NCBI GenBank assembly: GCA_027451865.1
Contig: DAIDHW010000006.1
Coordinates: 24,656 to 88,655, forward strand
From: Leptolyngbyaceae cyanobacterium clean351
GTDB lineage: Bacteria; Cyanobacteriota; Cyanobacteriia; DAIDHW01
Direction: 5' to 3'
Length of the DNA: 64,000 nt
Both the position numbers and the translations under genes were made by a program. Positions 34,424 to 42,929 of this stretch are shown piece by piece. The notes beneath the pieces were generated by a model that was not told where the DNA came from, did not search any database, and saw nothing but the letters and a program-made list of their open reading frames with translations. Position 1 is the stretch's first letter. The number at the start of each line of letters is the position of its first letter.

Positions 34424-34710
34424 CTCGCAGGGTGCTTAGCCCGGGTAAGCCGCCCCTCTTGCCCGTTGCAGGCCAGCCCGCTTTCCCCCCTGTCCAGTCA
34501 AAGTCAACGTAGGCAACTGCCTTAGGTTTTTTTGCTGTCTGGGGGGAGAAAGCTATCTCCTGGCTCTCTAGAGTGGATCTGTTATGATGCAGAGAGTACC
34601 TTGTATGTCCCAACTCCCCTGGGCGGAAGGGGACAGAGGTGGCCTAACTGACCCTAGCCCTCAGGCTAGCCGGCAAAAGGGCAAAGCATAGACCTGCGCT
34701 AGGAAAGACA

Positions 34711-35379
34711 ATGGTAAACTTCAGCTTTAATATGGCGAGCATGACCGGCATTGTCATGGCAGTGGCTGGAGTGGCCCTGTATGCAGTGCGTTCATTTCGC
34801 CCTGAACTCTCGCGAGACCACGATATTTTCTTCTCGGCGGTATGCTTGCTGTGTGGCCTGATCCTAGTGTTCTACGGCTGGCGCTTTGACCCGATCATGC
34901 AGTTTGGCCAAGTGCTGTTGAGTTCAGCAGCGGTATTTTTTGCCCTTGAGAACCTCCGTCTGCGGCGGATTACGACTACCCAAGCCAAGCGGGGCACCCC
35001 GGCGGCGGCGGTGGACTACGACCGGCCGGTCAGCCGGGTGTACCGGGCTGAACTCGACGATCTTGAGCCGGAGGAAGAGGAAGAACCCCAACCCCGGGTC
35101 CGGACGCGGGTTTATGGCTACGAAGATGATGACTACCTGCCCCAGGAGCGTACCCGTCCCTCCCTGCGTAGCCGCCCCGAGCCCTCTAGCCGTGGCTACC
35201 GCCCCAGTGAGTCGACCAGTCGAGCAGTGCGTCCTGCCCGCCGCTCTGGCAGCGAGACTAATCCGCGCCGCCTGAGAGCCTCCACTCCCCGCCGGCCGGA
35301 ACAGGACACTGGCGAGTACGCCGACTACCAGCCCATCAGTGATGCCTACGAGCCGGAAGACTTGGGGGAGCAAACTTAG
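34711..35379 (+). CDS. Ycf66 family protein
   Basis: 222 residues: three hydrophobic helices in the first 90 residues (SMTGIVMAVAGVALYAVRSF, FFSAVCLLCGLILVFYGWRFDPIMQFGQ), then a long acidic and Arg/Pro-rich disordered tail. Matches Ycf66, conserved in cyanobacteria and some plastids, function unknown. The tail overlaps the start of the next gene by about 38 bases in another frame. The 287 bases between psbX and this gene contain no supported gene. Confidence 0.9.
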   Translation: MVNFSFNMASMTGIVMAVAGVALYAVRSFRPELSRDHDIFFSAVCLLCGLILVFYGWRFDPIMQFGQVLLSSAAVFFALENLRLRRITTTQAKRGTPAAAVDYDRPVSRVYRAELDDLEPEEEEEPQPRVRTRVYGYEDDDYLPQERTRPSLRSRPEPSSRGYRPSESTSRAVRPARRSGSETNPRRLRASTPRRPEQDTGEYADYQPISDAYEPEDLGEQT

Positions 35380-35875
35380 AGGTGGGGCTGGTTGGAGCCT
35401 AGCCCTGGTGCTAGTCCTAGCCCTGGGGGCCTGCCGCCCCGAGAGCAAATTGCCAACCTACCCCAACAGCGCCTACACCGACATCCAACCGGCCCTTAGT
35501 GGCAACGGCCGCTTTCTGGCCTTCACCTCTAGTCGTGCTCAAAATCAAAGTATCTTCCTCTACGATCTAGAAGAGAAATGCTTTTTGGCCGTAGCTGGCC
35601 TAAATCACCCCGGAGCAGTAGCTGAGTCCCCCAGCCTTAGTTACTCGGCTCGCTACATCGCCTACCTGTCCACCGCCGCCACTGGCCGGCCGGAAATCCA
35701 AGTTTACGACCGGACCCGCCAAAGTGCTGAGGTGCTCACCCTGGGATACCTAGACTGGTTTCGGGCCCCCTCCATCAGTCCCGATGGCCGTTATGTAGCC
35801 TTTGAGACCGGGAACCAAGGCCAGTGGGATGTGGCCGTGTTTGACCGCGGCCCCCAGGTTGAGTTAGATAACTAG
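35342..35875 (+). CDS. TolB-like beta-propeller lipoprotein
   Basis: 177 residues. N-terminal lipoprotein signal WSLALVLVLALGAC (lipobox LGAC) followed by three PD40/TolB-type repeats: PALSGNGRFLAFTSSR, SPSLSYSARYIAYLST and APSISPDGRYVAFETG. Probably lipid-anchored in the periplasm; three blades are too few for a closed propeller, so it may pair with another protein. Start ATG 35342 (or GTG 35339), inside the end of ycf66, implying coupled translation. Confidence 0.8.
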   Translation: MPTSRKTWGSKLRGGAGWSLALVLVLALGACRPESKLPTYPNSAYTDIQPALSGNGRFLAFTSSRAQNQSIFLYDLEEKCFLAVAGLNHPGAVAESPSLSYSARYIAYLSTAATGRPEIQVYDRTRQSAEVLTLGYLDWFRAPSISPDGRYVAFETGNQGQWDVAVFDRGPQVELDN

Positions 35876-35934
35876 ATGAATAGAACTACGCTGGAAGGCT
35901 CACAACCCCGATCCCATCCCTCCCAGGTTTAACC

Positions 35935-36891
35935 GTGGCTCCTAGGCTGAAATTCCTCGGGCAGGGGGCAAGTATTGCCGCGACCTTGGTGTTTCTTGCC
36001 AATACCCTGGCGGAGAATTGGCATCAGGTCCTCAAAGTGCCCCTAACTACTCAACACTGGGGCTTAGTCCCCTTGACCGTCACCCTGGCCCTGCTCTCCT
36101 ACGGGTGGCAGGGGGTTTTGTGGGCTGGAAACTTCCGTGACTTGCACTATCAAGTTCCCTGGACCTGGTCTCTAGTTAATTTCCTAGTTTTAGAGATCGC
36201 CAAGTATCTGCCCGGGGGGGTCTGGCAAGACTACGCCCGGATCCGGGCGGCCCACGCCCAAGGGGTCCCCGTGCAGGTGGGCACCGGTAGCCTGGTTCTG
36301 CAAACCATCTACACGTTTATTGCAGCTCTGGGTCTCGGGCTATTGACCACCAACCGCCCCCAGGTCCAGGCCGGCTGCTGCCTAGCCTTGACCTGTTTTT
36401 TGGTCGGCCTGCACCCACAGCTATTTAACCGAGTCTTAGCAGCCCCCGGACGGGCAACGCGGTGGGTTAGTCAAGCTCGCTGGCAGCTGCCGCCGCCGCT
36501 GCGGCTGCGTCACTACCCCTGGCGGTCTATCTTTGGCAATCTGCTGTTCATGGGGCTGCGGGGTCTCAGTTTCCTAGTAACAATCCTGATTTTTACCCCG
36601 ATTCCCACCCCCAATCTGATCCCCCTCCTGGGAGGGTTTAGCCTGGCCTGGGGGCTGGGCCTGGTGTTTCCGGGAGCCCCGGGGGGGGTGGGTATTTTCG
36701 AGAGCGCCGCAGTCTTAATCCTAGAGGGCTTGCTTCCCCCCCAGGTGCTGATCTGGAGTGTAATCGTCTATCGTTTAGTAAGTATCACCACGGAGGTCTT
36801 GGGGGTGCTCCTCGGTTGTCTGCTCAGCCAGCTACTACTACAAAAAGTCTACGGGCTTGCCTGGTTTAGTAAGGTATCCCAGGAACCCTAG
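35935..36891 (+). CDS. LPG-synthase transmembrane-domain protein (MprF/AglD-like)
   Basis: 318 residues, multi-spanning membrane protein. Segments LEIAKYLPGGVWQDYARIRAA and GLVFPGAPGGVGIFESAAVLIL are the signature of the lysylphosphatidylglycerol synthase TM family, known as flippase-like and uncharacterised in cyanobacteria. The soluble synthase domain of MprF is absent. GTG start at 35935; no closer ATG gives the full first helix. Confidence 0.85.
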   Translation: MAPRLKFLGQGASIAATLVFLANTLAENWHQVLKVPLTTQHWGLVPLTVTLALLSYGWQGVLWAGNFRDLHYQVPWTWSLVNFLVLEIAKYLPGGVWQDYARIRAAHAQGVPVQVGTGSLVLQTIYTFIAALGLGLLTTNRPQVQAGCCLALTCFLVGLHPQLFNRVLAAPGRATRWVSQARWQLPPPLRLRHYPWRSIFGNLLFMGLRGLSFLVTILIFTPIPTPNLIPLLGGFSLAWGLGLVFPGAPGGVGIFESAAVLILEGLLPPQVLIWSVIVYRLVSITTEVLGVLLGCLLSQLLLQKVYGLAWFSKVSQEP

Positions 36892-36938
36892 CCCACCCCC
36901 CTGCTAACTTTGCCTTTGTCCCCCTGTGAATTTGACCT

Positions 36939-37463
36939 ATGACCTGGCGTGGCTCCTCGACTCCTACAGACCGTCTACTTTCCTCTTTGGTATACCTGCT
37001 GCCGGTTATGGAGGCTCTGCCCTTCGGAATTTTTCTCTTTTCACAGATTCCCGTCCTAGTAACTATTCTTAGCCCTTTGTTTTACCTGCGGCAGTTCTAC
37101 GACCTCTCCGTCGGAGGGCTAGCGATCGTCCCTTTACTAGCTTTCTTCGGCCTATTTTTGGGAGTAGTGCGTAACTCTAGCTGCAGCCACCTGCTCCGGT
37201 TTAATGCCATGCAAGCTCTGCTCATCACCATTGGCATTTACCTGGGGGAAATCCTCCTGCAGATCCTTGGCATCACCCAAATTCTGAGTTTGGGTTTTGC
37301 CGACCCCCAAAGCCATGCCCCAATCCTCTTGGTAGTCTTTTTTCAAATTATTTTTCTCGGCACCATTGCTCTGTGCGGCTACTCGACATTCTTTGCTCTC
37401 CAGGGCTTGTACGGGGAAGTACCGGTCATCTCGGAGGCTGCCTACCGTCAAACTCGCTACTAG
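36939..37463 (+). CDS. Tic20 family protein
   Basis: 174 residues with four predicted helices; family segments RLLSSLVYLLPVMEALPFG, FLGVVRNSSCSHLLRFNAMQALLI and FALQGLYGEVPVISEAAYRQ. Homologue of the chloroplast inner-envelope import channel component; role in cyanobacteria unsettled. Ends 4 bases from the convergent DUF39 gene. Confidence 0.92.
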   Translation: MTWRGSSTPTDRLLSSLVYLLPVMEALPFGIFLFSQIPVLVTILSPLFYLRQFYDLSVGGLAIVPLLAFFGLFLGVVRNSSCSHLLRFNAMQALLITIGIYLGEILLQILGITQILSLGFADPQSHAPILLVVFFQIIFLGTIALCGYSTFFALQGLYGEVPVISEAAYRQTRY

Positions 37464-37467
37464 GAGT

Positions 37468-38643
37468 TCAGCTGGTGGTATAAGTGGGGCTCCAAGGCTC
37501 CTGGGCAATGAAATTACGGTCTCGGGGCAGGGGGGCGACGGGCTCCGTGAGCAGAAATTTCCCTTGCTCAATCCAGGCCTTTAATTCCTCGGCCACTTGC
37601 CGGGAAAAGTACAGACTAGCGAGGGGAGCGACGCGCACTTTTTTGCCGTCGATGGTCAGGGAGCCGGATTTTAACTGGGCATAGTTGACCATGCCAAAGG
37701 TGGGACGTACCCGCCGGGGAATAGAAAAATCCACTACCGGAGCAACCAGGTCCTCATCCTCCACGGCACAGTGGGCTACTACCGCCTCCTGGGTGACTGG
37801 GAAGGGGATCCCCACACCTAGCATGAGGGAAGGCCCGTACTGCCGGAAGTAGCACCCCCGGACCCACTTACTGCTCATCTGGCGGGCATCCCCTACAAGG
37901 GCAAGGGTGGCGGCCGGGCCGAGGGGAGTGTGGTTGGGCAGGCGCTTCTGGAGGGGGAAGTGCTGGGTACCCTCCCAGGCCACGTAGCCTACTCCTCCCC
38001 CCAGGAAAATTCGGGTGCCAATCCCCACGGACTCTAGGTCCGGGTCGTTCAGTAGGGGGGATAGGGCCCCGGGATTAGAGTACACGGCGTTGCCTAAATT
38101 CGGTTGCAGAGGACCGAGATAGGTGTACAGGGTTTTCTCCCCCCCGTTGACCCCCACCAGGAAGTTCTGATAGGCGTTGCGGGGATTGTAGAGGTAGAAC
38201 TGATTGATAGTGTCTCGGCTGATGGTAGTTTCGAGGACGGTGCGGGGATAACAGTCGGTGCCCTGCCCTAGGGCCCGCAGGCGCACCGGCCGACCGGCGA
38301 TCAGGGCCTCAATTACGTGGCCACCCCCCCAGTCCCGACCCGGCTCCGGCTCCTCCGGTACCTGGGTTGCCCCGAGGTATAGGTCCACCGCCCCGAAGCC
38401 CGAGTAGGCGAGTACCCCTTCTAGCCAGCACTGGCGGATTTTGATTGGCGGGTCTGTTGGGCCGAGGTTGATAATTGCCCCGGAGGATTCCATGGGCTCA
38501 AAGGTGCCGCTGGTGATTACATCCACCTCTCCGGCTGCCTTGGTCACTCCCACTTCCCGTACCCGGGCCTTGAGCTGCTCTACGGTCCAGACTCGGGCCT
38601 CGTGGCGACTAATCTTGGCATTAATTTCAGGGATAGTCTGCAT
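37468..38643 (-). CDS. Homocysteine biosynthesis family protein (DUF39/HcyBio)
   Basis: 391 residues: TIPEINAKISRHEARVWTVEQL, VDVITSGTFEPMESSGAIIN, GGGHVIEALIAGRPVRLRALGQGTDCYPR, and GTRIFLGGGVGYVAWEGTQH. The DUF39 family is implicated, with a ferredoxin-like partner, in reductive sulfide incorporation into aspartate semialdehyde to give homocysteine in methanogens. I start at ATG 38643 since family members begin just before the IxEINxKI motif; ATG 38679 inside the ferredoxin gene is possible. A [2Fe-2S] ferredoxin gene lies immediately upstream. Confidence 0.88.
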   Translation of the reverse strand: MQTIPEINAKISRHEARVWTVEQLKARVREVGVTKAAGEVDVITSGTFEPMESSGAIINLGPTDPPIKIRQCWLEGVLAYSGFGAVDLYLGATQVPEEPEPGRDWGGGHVIEALIAGRPVRLRALGQGTDCYPRTVLETTISRDTINQFYLYNPRNAYQNFLVGVNGGEKTLYTYLGPLQPNLGNAVYSNPGALSPLLNDPDLESVGIGTRIFLGGGVGYVAWEGTQHFPLQKRLPNHTPLGPAATLALVGDARQMSSKWVRGCYFRQYGPSLMLGVGIPFPVTQEAVVAHCAVEDEDLVAPVVDFSIPRRVRPTFGMVNYAQLKSGSLTIDGKKVRVAPLASLYFSRQVAEELKAWIEQGKFLLTEPVAPLPRDRNFIAQEPWSPTYTTS

Positions 38644-38662
38644 GGGGGGTCCTAGGCCCAGT

Positions 38663-38899
38663 CTACCAACTGGGGTCATGGTATAGATAGACGGTCAAGT
38701 CTCCCTGGTGGGCGGGGAGAGGGCTAATACAGGCTAAAAAAGGCCCATAGTCCTCTAGGTCAACTTCGCAGGCGTGACAGGAGCCCATTAGGCAGCCGGT
38801 GGGAATCTGCAAGCCGGCCCGCTCGGCCACCGCTAGGAGAGATTCTCCCGGGGTCGCCTCCACCGTCAGATTGTCGGGCATGAACCTGACTTTGATCAT
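38663..38899 (-). CDS. [2Fe-2S] plant-type ferredoxin
   Basis: 78 residues: VRFMPDNLTVEATPGESLLAVAERAG and the cluster motif C-LMGS-C-HA-C (Cx4Cx2C), with the fourth cysteine in FLACIS. Shorter than photosynthetic ferredoxin (about 97 residues), so probably a dedicated electron carrier. The neighbour is DUF39, whose known partners are iron-sulfur proteins, which suggests it donates electrons there; that is inference. Confidence 0.9.
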   Translation of the reverse strand: MIKVRFMPDNLTVEATPGESLLAVAERAGLQIPTGCLMGSCHACEVDLEDYGPFLACISPLPAHQGDLTVYLYHDPSW

Positions 38900-38920
38900 A
38901 GAAATGTCACCTTGGCAGAC

Positions 38921-40384
38921 CTAGACGGAGGGGAGGATTCTTTGCCAATCTAGGTGCTCAGCCACCGCATCCGCTAGGTGGTTGAGTACAACTTCCCGGT
39001 GGTCCCGGAAATTAGCGATGCCAGTCGGCAGGTTCCCTAAGCCCCGCCGCTGGCGCAGATGGTTGAGCCAACTGCGACGCCAGGGCCCGTTGTCAAAGAT
39101 ACCGTGCAGATAGGTAGACCAGACAGCATGAGTGGGACTGGCCACCCCTAGGGTAGGGTCATCAAATAGGAAGTGACAAGGACGCAGCACCTCCGTACGC
39201 CCGTGGTGAAGTTCGTAGCCTGCCACCGGCAAACCCGACCAGGGGTAGAGGGAGTTAACCTGGCGCTGGCGAGCGATTTTGGTCCCACCCATAGTGGTGT
39301 GCAAAGGCAGGAGGCCTAAACCGGGATATTCTCCCGCCTCCCCCTCCACACCGAGGGGGTCACAGACCTTCTCCCCCAGCATCTGCAGGCCACCACAAAT
39401 CCCCAACAGAGCCCCCCCAGAGGCCACGTACTCCCGCAGTTGTTCCGCCAGGCCAGTTTCCTGGAGCACCCGCAGGTCACCCAGGGTAGTTTTCGAGCCA
39501 GGAATAATCACCGCATCGGGCTGGCCTAGGACCCCAGTAGGCTCCAGGTAGCGTACCTTGACAGTTGGTTCTGCCTCCAGGGGGTCAAAGTCCGTGAAGT
39601 TAGCGATCCGGGGCAACCGCAGCACTACCAGTTCCACCTCTCCCCGGGGCCGCGTCGGGCGGTCGAAGAGGTCTAGGGAGTCCTCCGCTGGTAAGACCTC
39701 CCCGAGCCAGGGAATCACTCCTAAGACTGGAATTCCCGTGTAATCCTCAAGCCAGGTAATCCCGGGGTCAAGGAGGGACTGGTCACCACGAAATTTGTTG
39801 ATCACAATTCCCCGAATCAGGTCCCGTTCGGGGGAGTCAAGAAGGGCGAGGGTACCCACCACGTGGGCGAAGGCTCCCCCCCGGTCAATATCCACCACCA
39901 GCAGGGTGGCGGCTCCCAGGTGAGCAGCTACCCTCATGTTCGTCAGATCACGGTGCTTAAGGTTGATTTCCGCCGGGCTGCCGGCTCCCTCACACACCAA
40001 CAGATCAAACTCTCGGGCCAGACATTCGAGGGAGTCTTGGATTGCCTGCCAACCCTGGTCAAAGAACTGCTGATAGTAATCTGTAGCCTTTAGGGTCCCG
40101 GCCACCTGGCCCTTGAGGATCACCTGGGAGATCATATTTCCCTGGGGCTTGAGAAGGATGGGATTCATTTCCACCCAGGGGGTGACCCCGGCCGCCCAGG
40201 CCTGGACCGCTTGGGCGTAGCCAATCTCGCCCCCCGTGGCCGTGACGTAGGAGTTCAGAGACATGTTTTGCCCCTTGAAGGGGGCAACTCGCCACCCCTG
40301 ACGAGCATAGATCCGGCACAGGGCGGTGGTAAGCAAGGACTTACCGGCATGGGAGGTGGTGCCGACCACCATGACACTTCTCAT
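38921..40384 (-). CDS. cobQ: Cobyric acid synthase
   Basis: Amidates adenosylcobyrinate a,c-diamide at four positions with glutamine and ATP, in cobalamin or pseudocobalamin synthesis. 487 residues: VVGTTSHAGKSLLTTALCR, PFKGQNMSLNSYVT, DLLVCEGAGSPAEINL, the glutaminase Cys in LLGICGGLQMLG, and YELHHGRTE. Start ATG 40384 gives the normal N-terminus and overlaps the upstream stop as ATGA. Confidence 0.97.
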   Translation of the reverse strand: MRSVMVVGTTSHAGKSLLTTALCRIYARQGWRVAPFKGQNMSLNSYVTATGGEIGYAQAVQAWAAGVTPWVEMNPILLKPQGNMISQVILKGQVAGTLKATDYYQQFFDQGWQAIQDSLECLAREFDLLVCEGAGSPAEINLKHRDLTNMRVAAHLGAATLLVVDIDRGGAFAHVVGTLALLDSPERDLIRGIVINKFRGDQSLLDPGITWLEDYTGIPVLGVIPWLGEVLPAEDSLDLFDRPTRPRGEVELVVLRLPRIANFTDFDPLEAEPTVKVRYLEPTGVLGQPDAVIIPGSKTTLGDLRVLQETGLAEQLREYVASGGALLGICGGLQMLGEKVCDPLGVEGEAGEYPGLGLLPLHTTMGGTKIARQRQVNSLYPWSGLPVAGYELHHGRTEVLRPCHFLFDDPTLGVASPTHAVWSTYLHGIFDNGPWRRSWLNHLRQRRGLGNLPTGIANFRDHREVVLNHLADAVAEHLDWQRILPSV

Positions 40385-40752
40385 AGGGACCTGTGCCGCC
40401 AGCGCTGGAGTTGGTTGGCCAGACAGTCTGTCCAAGGGGCAGGCTGACCTGCCCAGGAGGCGACCACCTGACGGCCGAGGGGGGTGAGGCGAAAGGCATC
40501 TGTCAGCCCCTGACCGTCAACCTCCCGGCGCAGCACACCAACTTGCACTAACCACCCTAGGTGACTCTCGGCCGCCAACTCCCCGAGGGGCCGGCGAGTG
40601 TAGCCCTGGTCCGAGCCGGCGGGAGTAGCGATCTCCAGTAAGGATACACCGCGGCCACCCATGGCGAGAAATAAATCTCGGCGGAAGGGACTACACCGGA
40701 GCGCCCGCAGAGCCCGCTGGCGCATGGAGTCAGAATAGGAAAAAGCAGCCAT
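40381..40752 (-). CDS. Npun_F0494 family protein (small winged-helix-like)
   Basis: 123 residues: RQRALRALRCSPFRRDLFLAM, HLGWLVQVGVLRREVDGQGLTDAFRLTPLGRQVV. The second half reads like a winged-helix DNA-binding domain. I assign it from memory to a conserved cyanobacterial family of unknown function. Translationally coupled to cobQ (ATGA). An upstream ATG at 40794 is possible, but 40752 fits the family start better. Confidence 0.7.
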   Translation of the reverse strand: MAAFSYSDSMRQRALRALRCSPFRRDLFLAMGGRGVSLLEIATPAGSDQGYTRRPLGELAAESHLGWLVQVGVLRREVDGQGLTDAFRLTPLGRQVVASWAGQPAPWTDCLANQLQRWRHRSL

Positions 40753-40823
40753 CAAACTTGACCTGCCGGAGCGGTTGACAGGGCCGGAAAACATCAGTTA
40801 GTCTATTATAGGACGTTAGGAAA

Positions 40824-40896
40824 GCCCCCATCGTCTAGAGGCCTAGGACACCTCCTTTTCACGGAGGCGACGGGGATTCGAATTCCCCTGGGGGTA
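40824..40896 (+). tRNA. tRNA-Glu (anticodon UUC)
   Basis: 73 bases forming a full cloverleaf: acceptor GCCCCCA with TGGGGGT, D arm TCGTCTAGAGGCCTAGGA, anticodon stem CCTCC/GGAGG around the loop with TTC at positions 34-36, T arm GGGG-ATTCGAA-TTCCCC. No CCA is encoded. Besides translation, this tRNA supplies glutamate for tetrapyrrole synthesis. Confidence 0.97.
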
Positions 40897-40955
40897 TAGA
40901 ACTTTGACACAAGTGCTTTTTGGTCAGTGACGACAGGACCGCAGAGCGGAAACTC

Positions 40956-41936
40956 ATGACTGGACCGCCCGTGGACCGGCAGGTTTCCTATAGCCCTGCC
41001 TACACCCTAGTACCCACCTACGAGTGCTTCAACCGCTGCACCTACTGTAACTTCCGGGTTGACCCAGGTCAGGGGGAGTGGCTGCCCTTGACCGAGGCTG
41101 CCGCCATCCTCAAGGCTCTACAATCCACCCCGGTGAGGGAGATTTTGATCCTCAGCGGGGAGGTAAGCCCCGAGAGCCGGCAGCGATCAGCTTGGCATCA
41201 GCACCTGTGGGACCTAGCGGACCTGGCCCTAGAGTTGGGCTTTTGGCCCCACACCAACGCTGGCCCCCTCAGCGGCCCTGAGATGGCTCAGTTGCGGGAG
41301 GTAAATGTCTCCCTGGGCCTGATGGTGGAGCAGACTAGCCCTCGCCTTGAACAGACCGTCCATCGGCACGCCCCGAGCAAAGGGATTGCCCTCCGGTTAC
41401 AGCAGCTAGAGCAGGCAGGCGAGCTGAGAATCCCCTTCACCACCGGGATGCTCCTGGGGATCGGGGAGACAGCGGCAGAACGGTTAGCTACCCTAGAAGC
41501 CATTGGCCAGTGTCATCGCCGCTGGGGACACATCCAGGAGGTGATTCTGCAACCCCACAGCCCCGGAGCTAACCAAGCAGATCCTTTACCCGCCTTTGCC
41601 CTTGAGGAGCTCCCAGCCCTGGTAGCCCTGGCCCGGCAGGTGTTGCCCCCGGAAATCGCCCTCCAGGTTCCCCCGAATCTCGTCAACCAGCCAGAAATTC
41701 TCCTAGCCTGCCTTGAGGCCGGCGCCAGGGACCTAGGGGGGCTCAGTCCCCGGGATGAGGTCAATCCCGCCTATCCACAACCCGACCCCCAAGCCCTAGC
41801 CAATCTCTTAGCCCACCACCAATGGTTCCTAGTCCCGCGGTGGCCAGTTTATCCCCAGCATCTGGACTGGTTGCCAGCGCCCTTAGGCCGTCGTCTTGAC
41901 CGCAATCCAGCTAAAATTATCTCCAACCTAATCTAG
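40956..41936 (+). CDS. cofG: 7,8-didemethyl-8-hydroxy-5-deazariboflavin synthase subunit CofG
   Basis: A 326-residue radical SAM enzyme that, with CofH, makes the deazaflavin F0, used in cyanobacteria as a photolyase antenna. The cluster motif is ECFNRCTYCNFR (Cx3Cx2C), followed by ILILSGEVSPESR, TNAGPLS and MLLGIGETAAER, and a C-terminal LGGLSPRDEVNP. ATG 40956 is chosen; TTG 40920 would add 12 residues. CofH is not in the window. Confidence 0.93.
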   Translation: MTGPPVDRQVSYSPAYTLVPTYECFNRCTYCNFRVDPGQGEWLPLTEAAAILKALQSTPVREILILSGEVSPESRQRSAWHQHLWDLADLALELGFWPHTNAGPLSGPEMAQLREVNVSLGLMVEQTSPRLEQTVHRHAPSKGIALRLQQLEQAGELRIPFTTGMLLGIGETAAERLATLEAIGQCHRRWGHIQEVILQPHSPGANQADPLPAFALEELPALVALARQVLPPEIALQVPPNLVNQPEILLACLEAGARDLGGLSPRDEVNPAYPQPDPQALANLLAHHQWFLVPRWPVYPQHLDWLPAPLGRRLDRNPAKIISNLI

Positions 41937-41949
41937 AGGTCTCCCACCG

Positions 41950-42255
41950 ATGAGTAAACCGCTAAAGACCCTCGGAGTGGTCTTGGCCACCCTGGCTCTG
42001 GGGGGTAGCTTTGCCGCCGCCCACGCCGACAGCCTTCGCGCCAAGATCACCGCATCCCAAGCCCGCCAGATTGCTCTCCGCCAAGTACCAGGCGGTAGGA
42101 TCATCGACCAGGAACTAGAGCACGAATTGGGGGGGAGTGGCCTGCGCTACTCCTTCCACATTCAGGTTAAGCATCGGCTACGGGAAGTGGGGATTGACGC
42201 GGTGACTGGAGCAGTTCTGGAGAACAAACTGGAAACTGACGCTAAGGATGACTAA
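41950..42255 (+). CDS. Secreted PepSY-domain protein
   Basis: 101 residues: signal peptide (LGVVLATLALGGSFAAAHA) then one PepSY domain, ITASQARQIALRQVPGGRII, YSFHIQV and REVGIDAVTGAVLENK. PepSY domains inhibit or chaperone peptidases or bind ligands in the periplasm; no specific partner is visible. 13 bases after cofG. Confidence 0.88.
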   Translation: MSKPLKTLGVVLATLALGGSFAAAHADSLRAKITASQARQIALRQVPGGRIIDQELEHELGGSGLRYSFHIQVKHRLREVGIDAVTGAVLENKLETDAKDD

Positions 42256-42283
42256 AGGATAACTAGGGGGAGCTGGCAGTCCC

Positions 42284-42928
42284 CTAGGCCTTCGGATTCA
42301 AATAACTCACTGCCAAGTCCCATCCGAGGCCTCGCCGGACTAAGAGGGGTTCATCCCCCGTTAAGTCCAGGATCGTAGAGACTTGGGAGCCAGGCTCAGT
42401 GCCATCATCGATGATCAGATCCACCAGTTTTGCGAGGCTGTCCCAAAGTTCCACCTTGGAAATGGGCTGGGGTTCGGCGTTGGCACTGACATGGGCGGAG
42501 GTGGAGACGATTGGACTACCAAGTTCAGTCAACAGGGCCAGACACAGTTTATGGTCGGGAACCCGGATACCGGTGGTTTTACGCTTGGGATTCATTACCA
42601 AGCGTGGTACCGCCTTACTGGCAGGGAGGAGAAAGGTGTAAGGCCCGGGCACTAGCCGCCGCACTAACCGGTAGTTAGGGTCACTGATGTGGGCGTAGGT
42701 AGCGATATTTGCTAGCGAAGGGCACAGGAAAGTCAGAGGCTTGTCGTTGGAGAGGCGCTTGATCTGGCGCACCCGCTCCAGGGCCCCCTTATCTCTCAGG
42801 TCACAGCCAATGGCATAGACTGTGTCCGTGGGATAAAGCATTACCGCACCCCGCCCCAAGGCTTGGCGAACCTGCTCTAGGAGACGCGGCTGGGGATTTT
42901 GGGGGTGTAGGGAGTAGATAGTAGTCAA
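42284..42928 (-). CDS. L-threonylcarbamoyladenylate synthase (TsaC/Sua5/YrdC type)
   Basis: Makes threonylcarbamoyl-AMP for t6A37 of tRNAs. 214 residues: GAVMLYPTDTVYAIGCDL, RIKRLSNDKP-type RQIKRLSNDKPLTFLC, VPGPYTFLLPAS, TTGIRVPDH, and LGSPIVSTSAHVS. The TTG start at 42928 gives MTTIYSLHPQN and lies one base after the stop of the kinase gene; frames extending further upstream run inside the kinase and look like out-of-frame sequence. Confidence 0.9.
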   Translation of the reverse strand: MTTIYSLHPQNPQPRLLEQVRQALGRGAVMLYPTDTVYAIGCDLRDKGALERVRQIKRLSNDKPLTFLCPSLANIATYAHISDPNYRLVRRLVPGPYTFLLPASKAVPRLVMNPKRKTTGIRVPDHKLCLALLTELGSPIVSTSAHVSANAEPQPISKVELWDSLAKLVDLIIDDGTEPGSQVSTILDLTGDEPLLVRRGLGWDLAVSYLNPKA

Positions 42929-42929
42929 C

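Noticed and set aside
34924..35448. Minus-strand frame opposite ycf66
   Set aside because: Antisense of the Arg/Pro/Glu-rich Ycf66 tail; low-complexity shadow.
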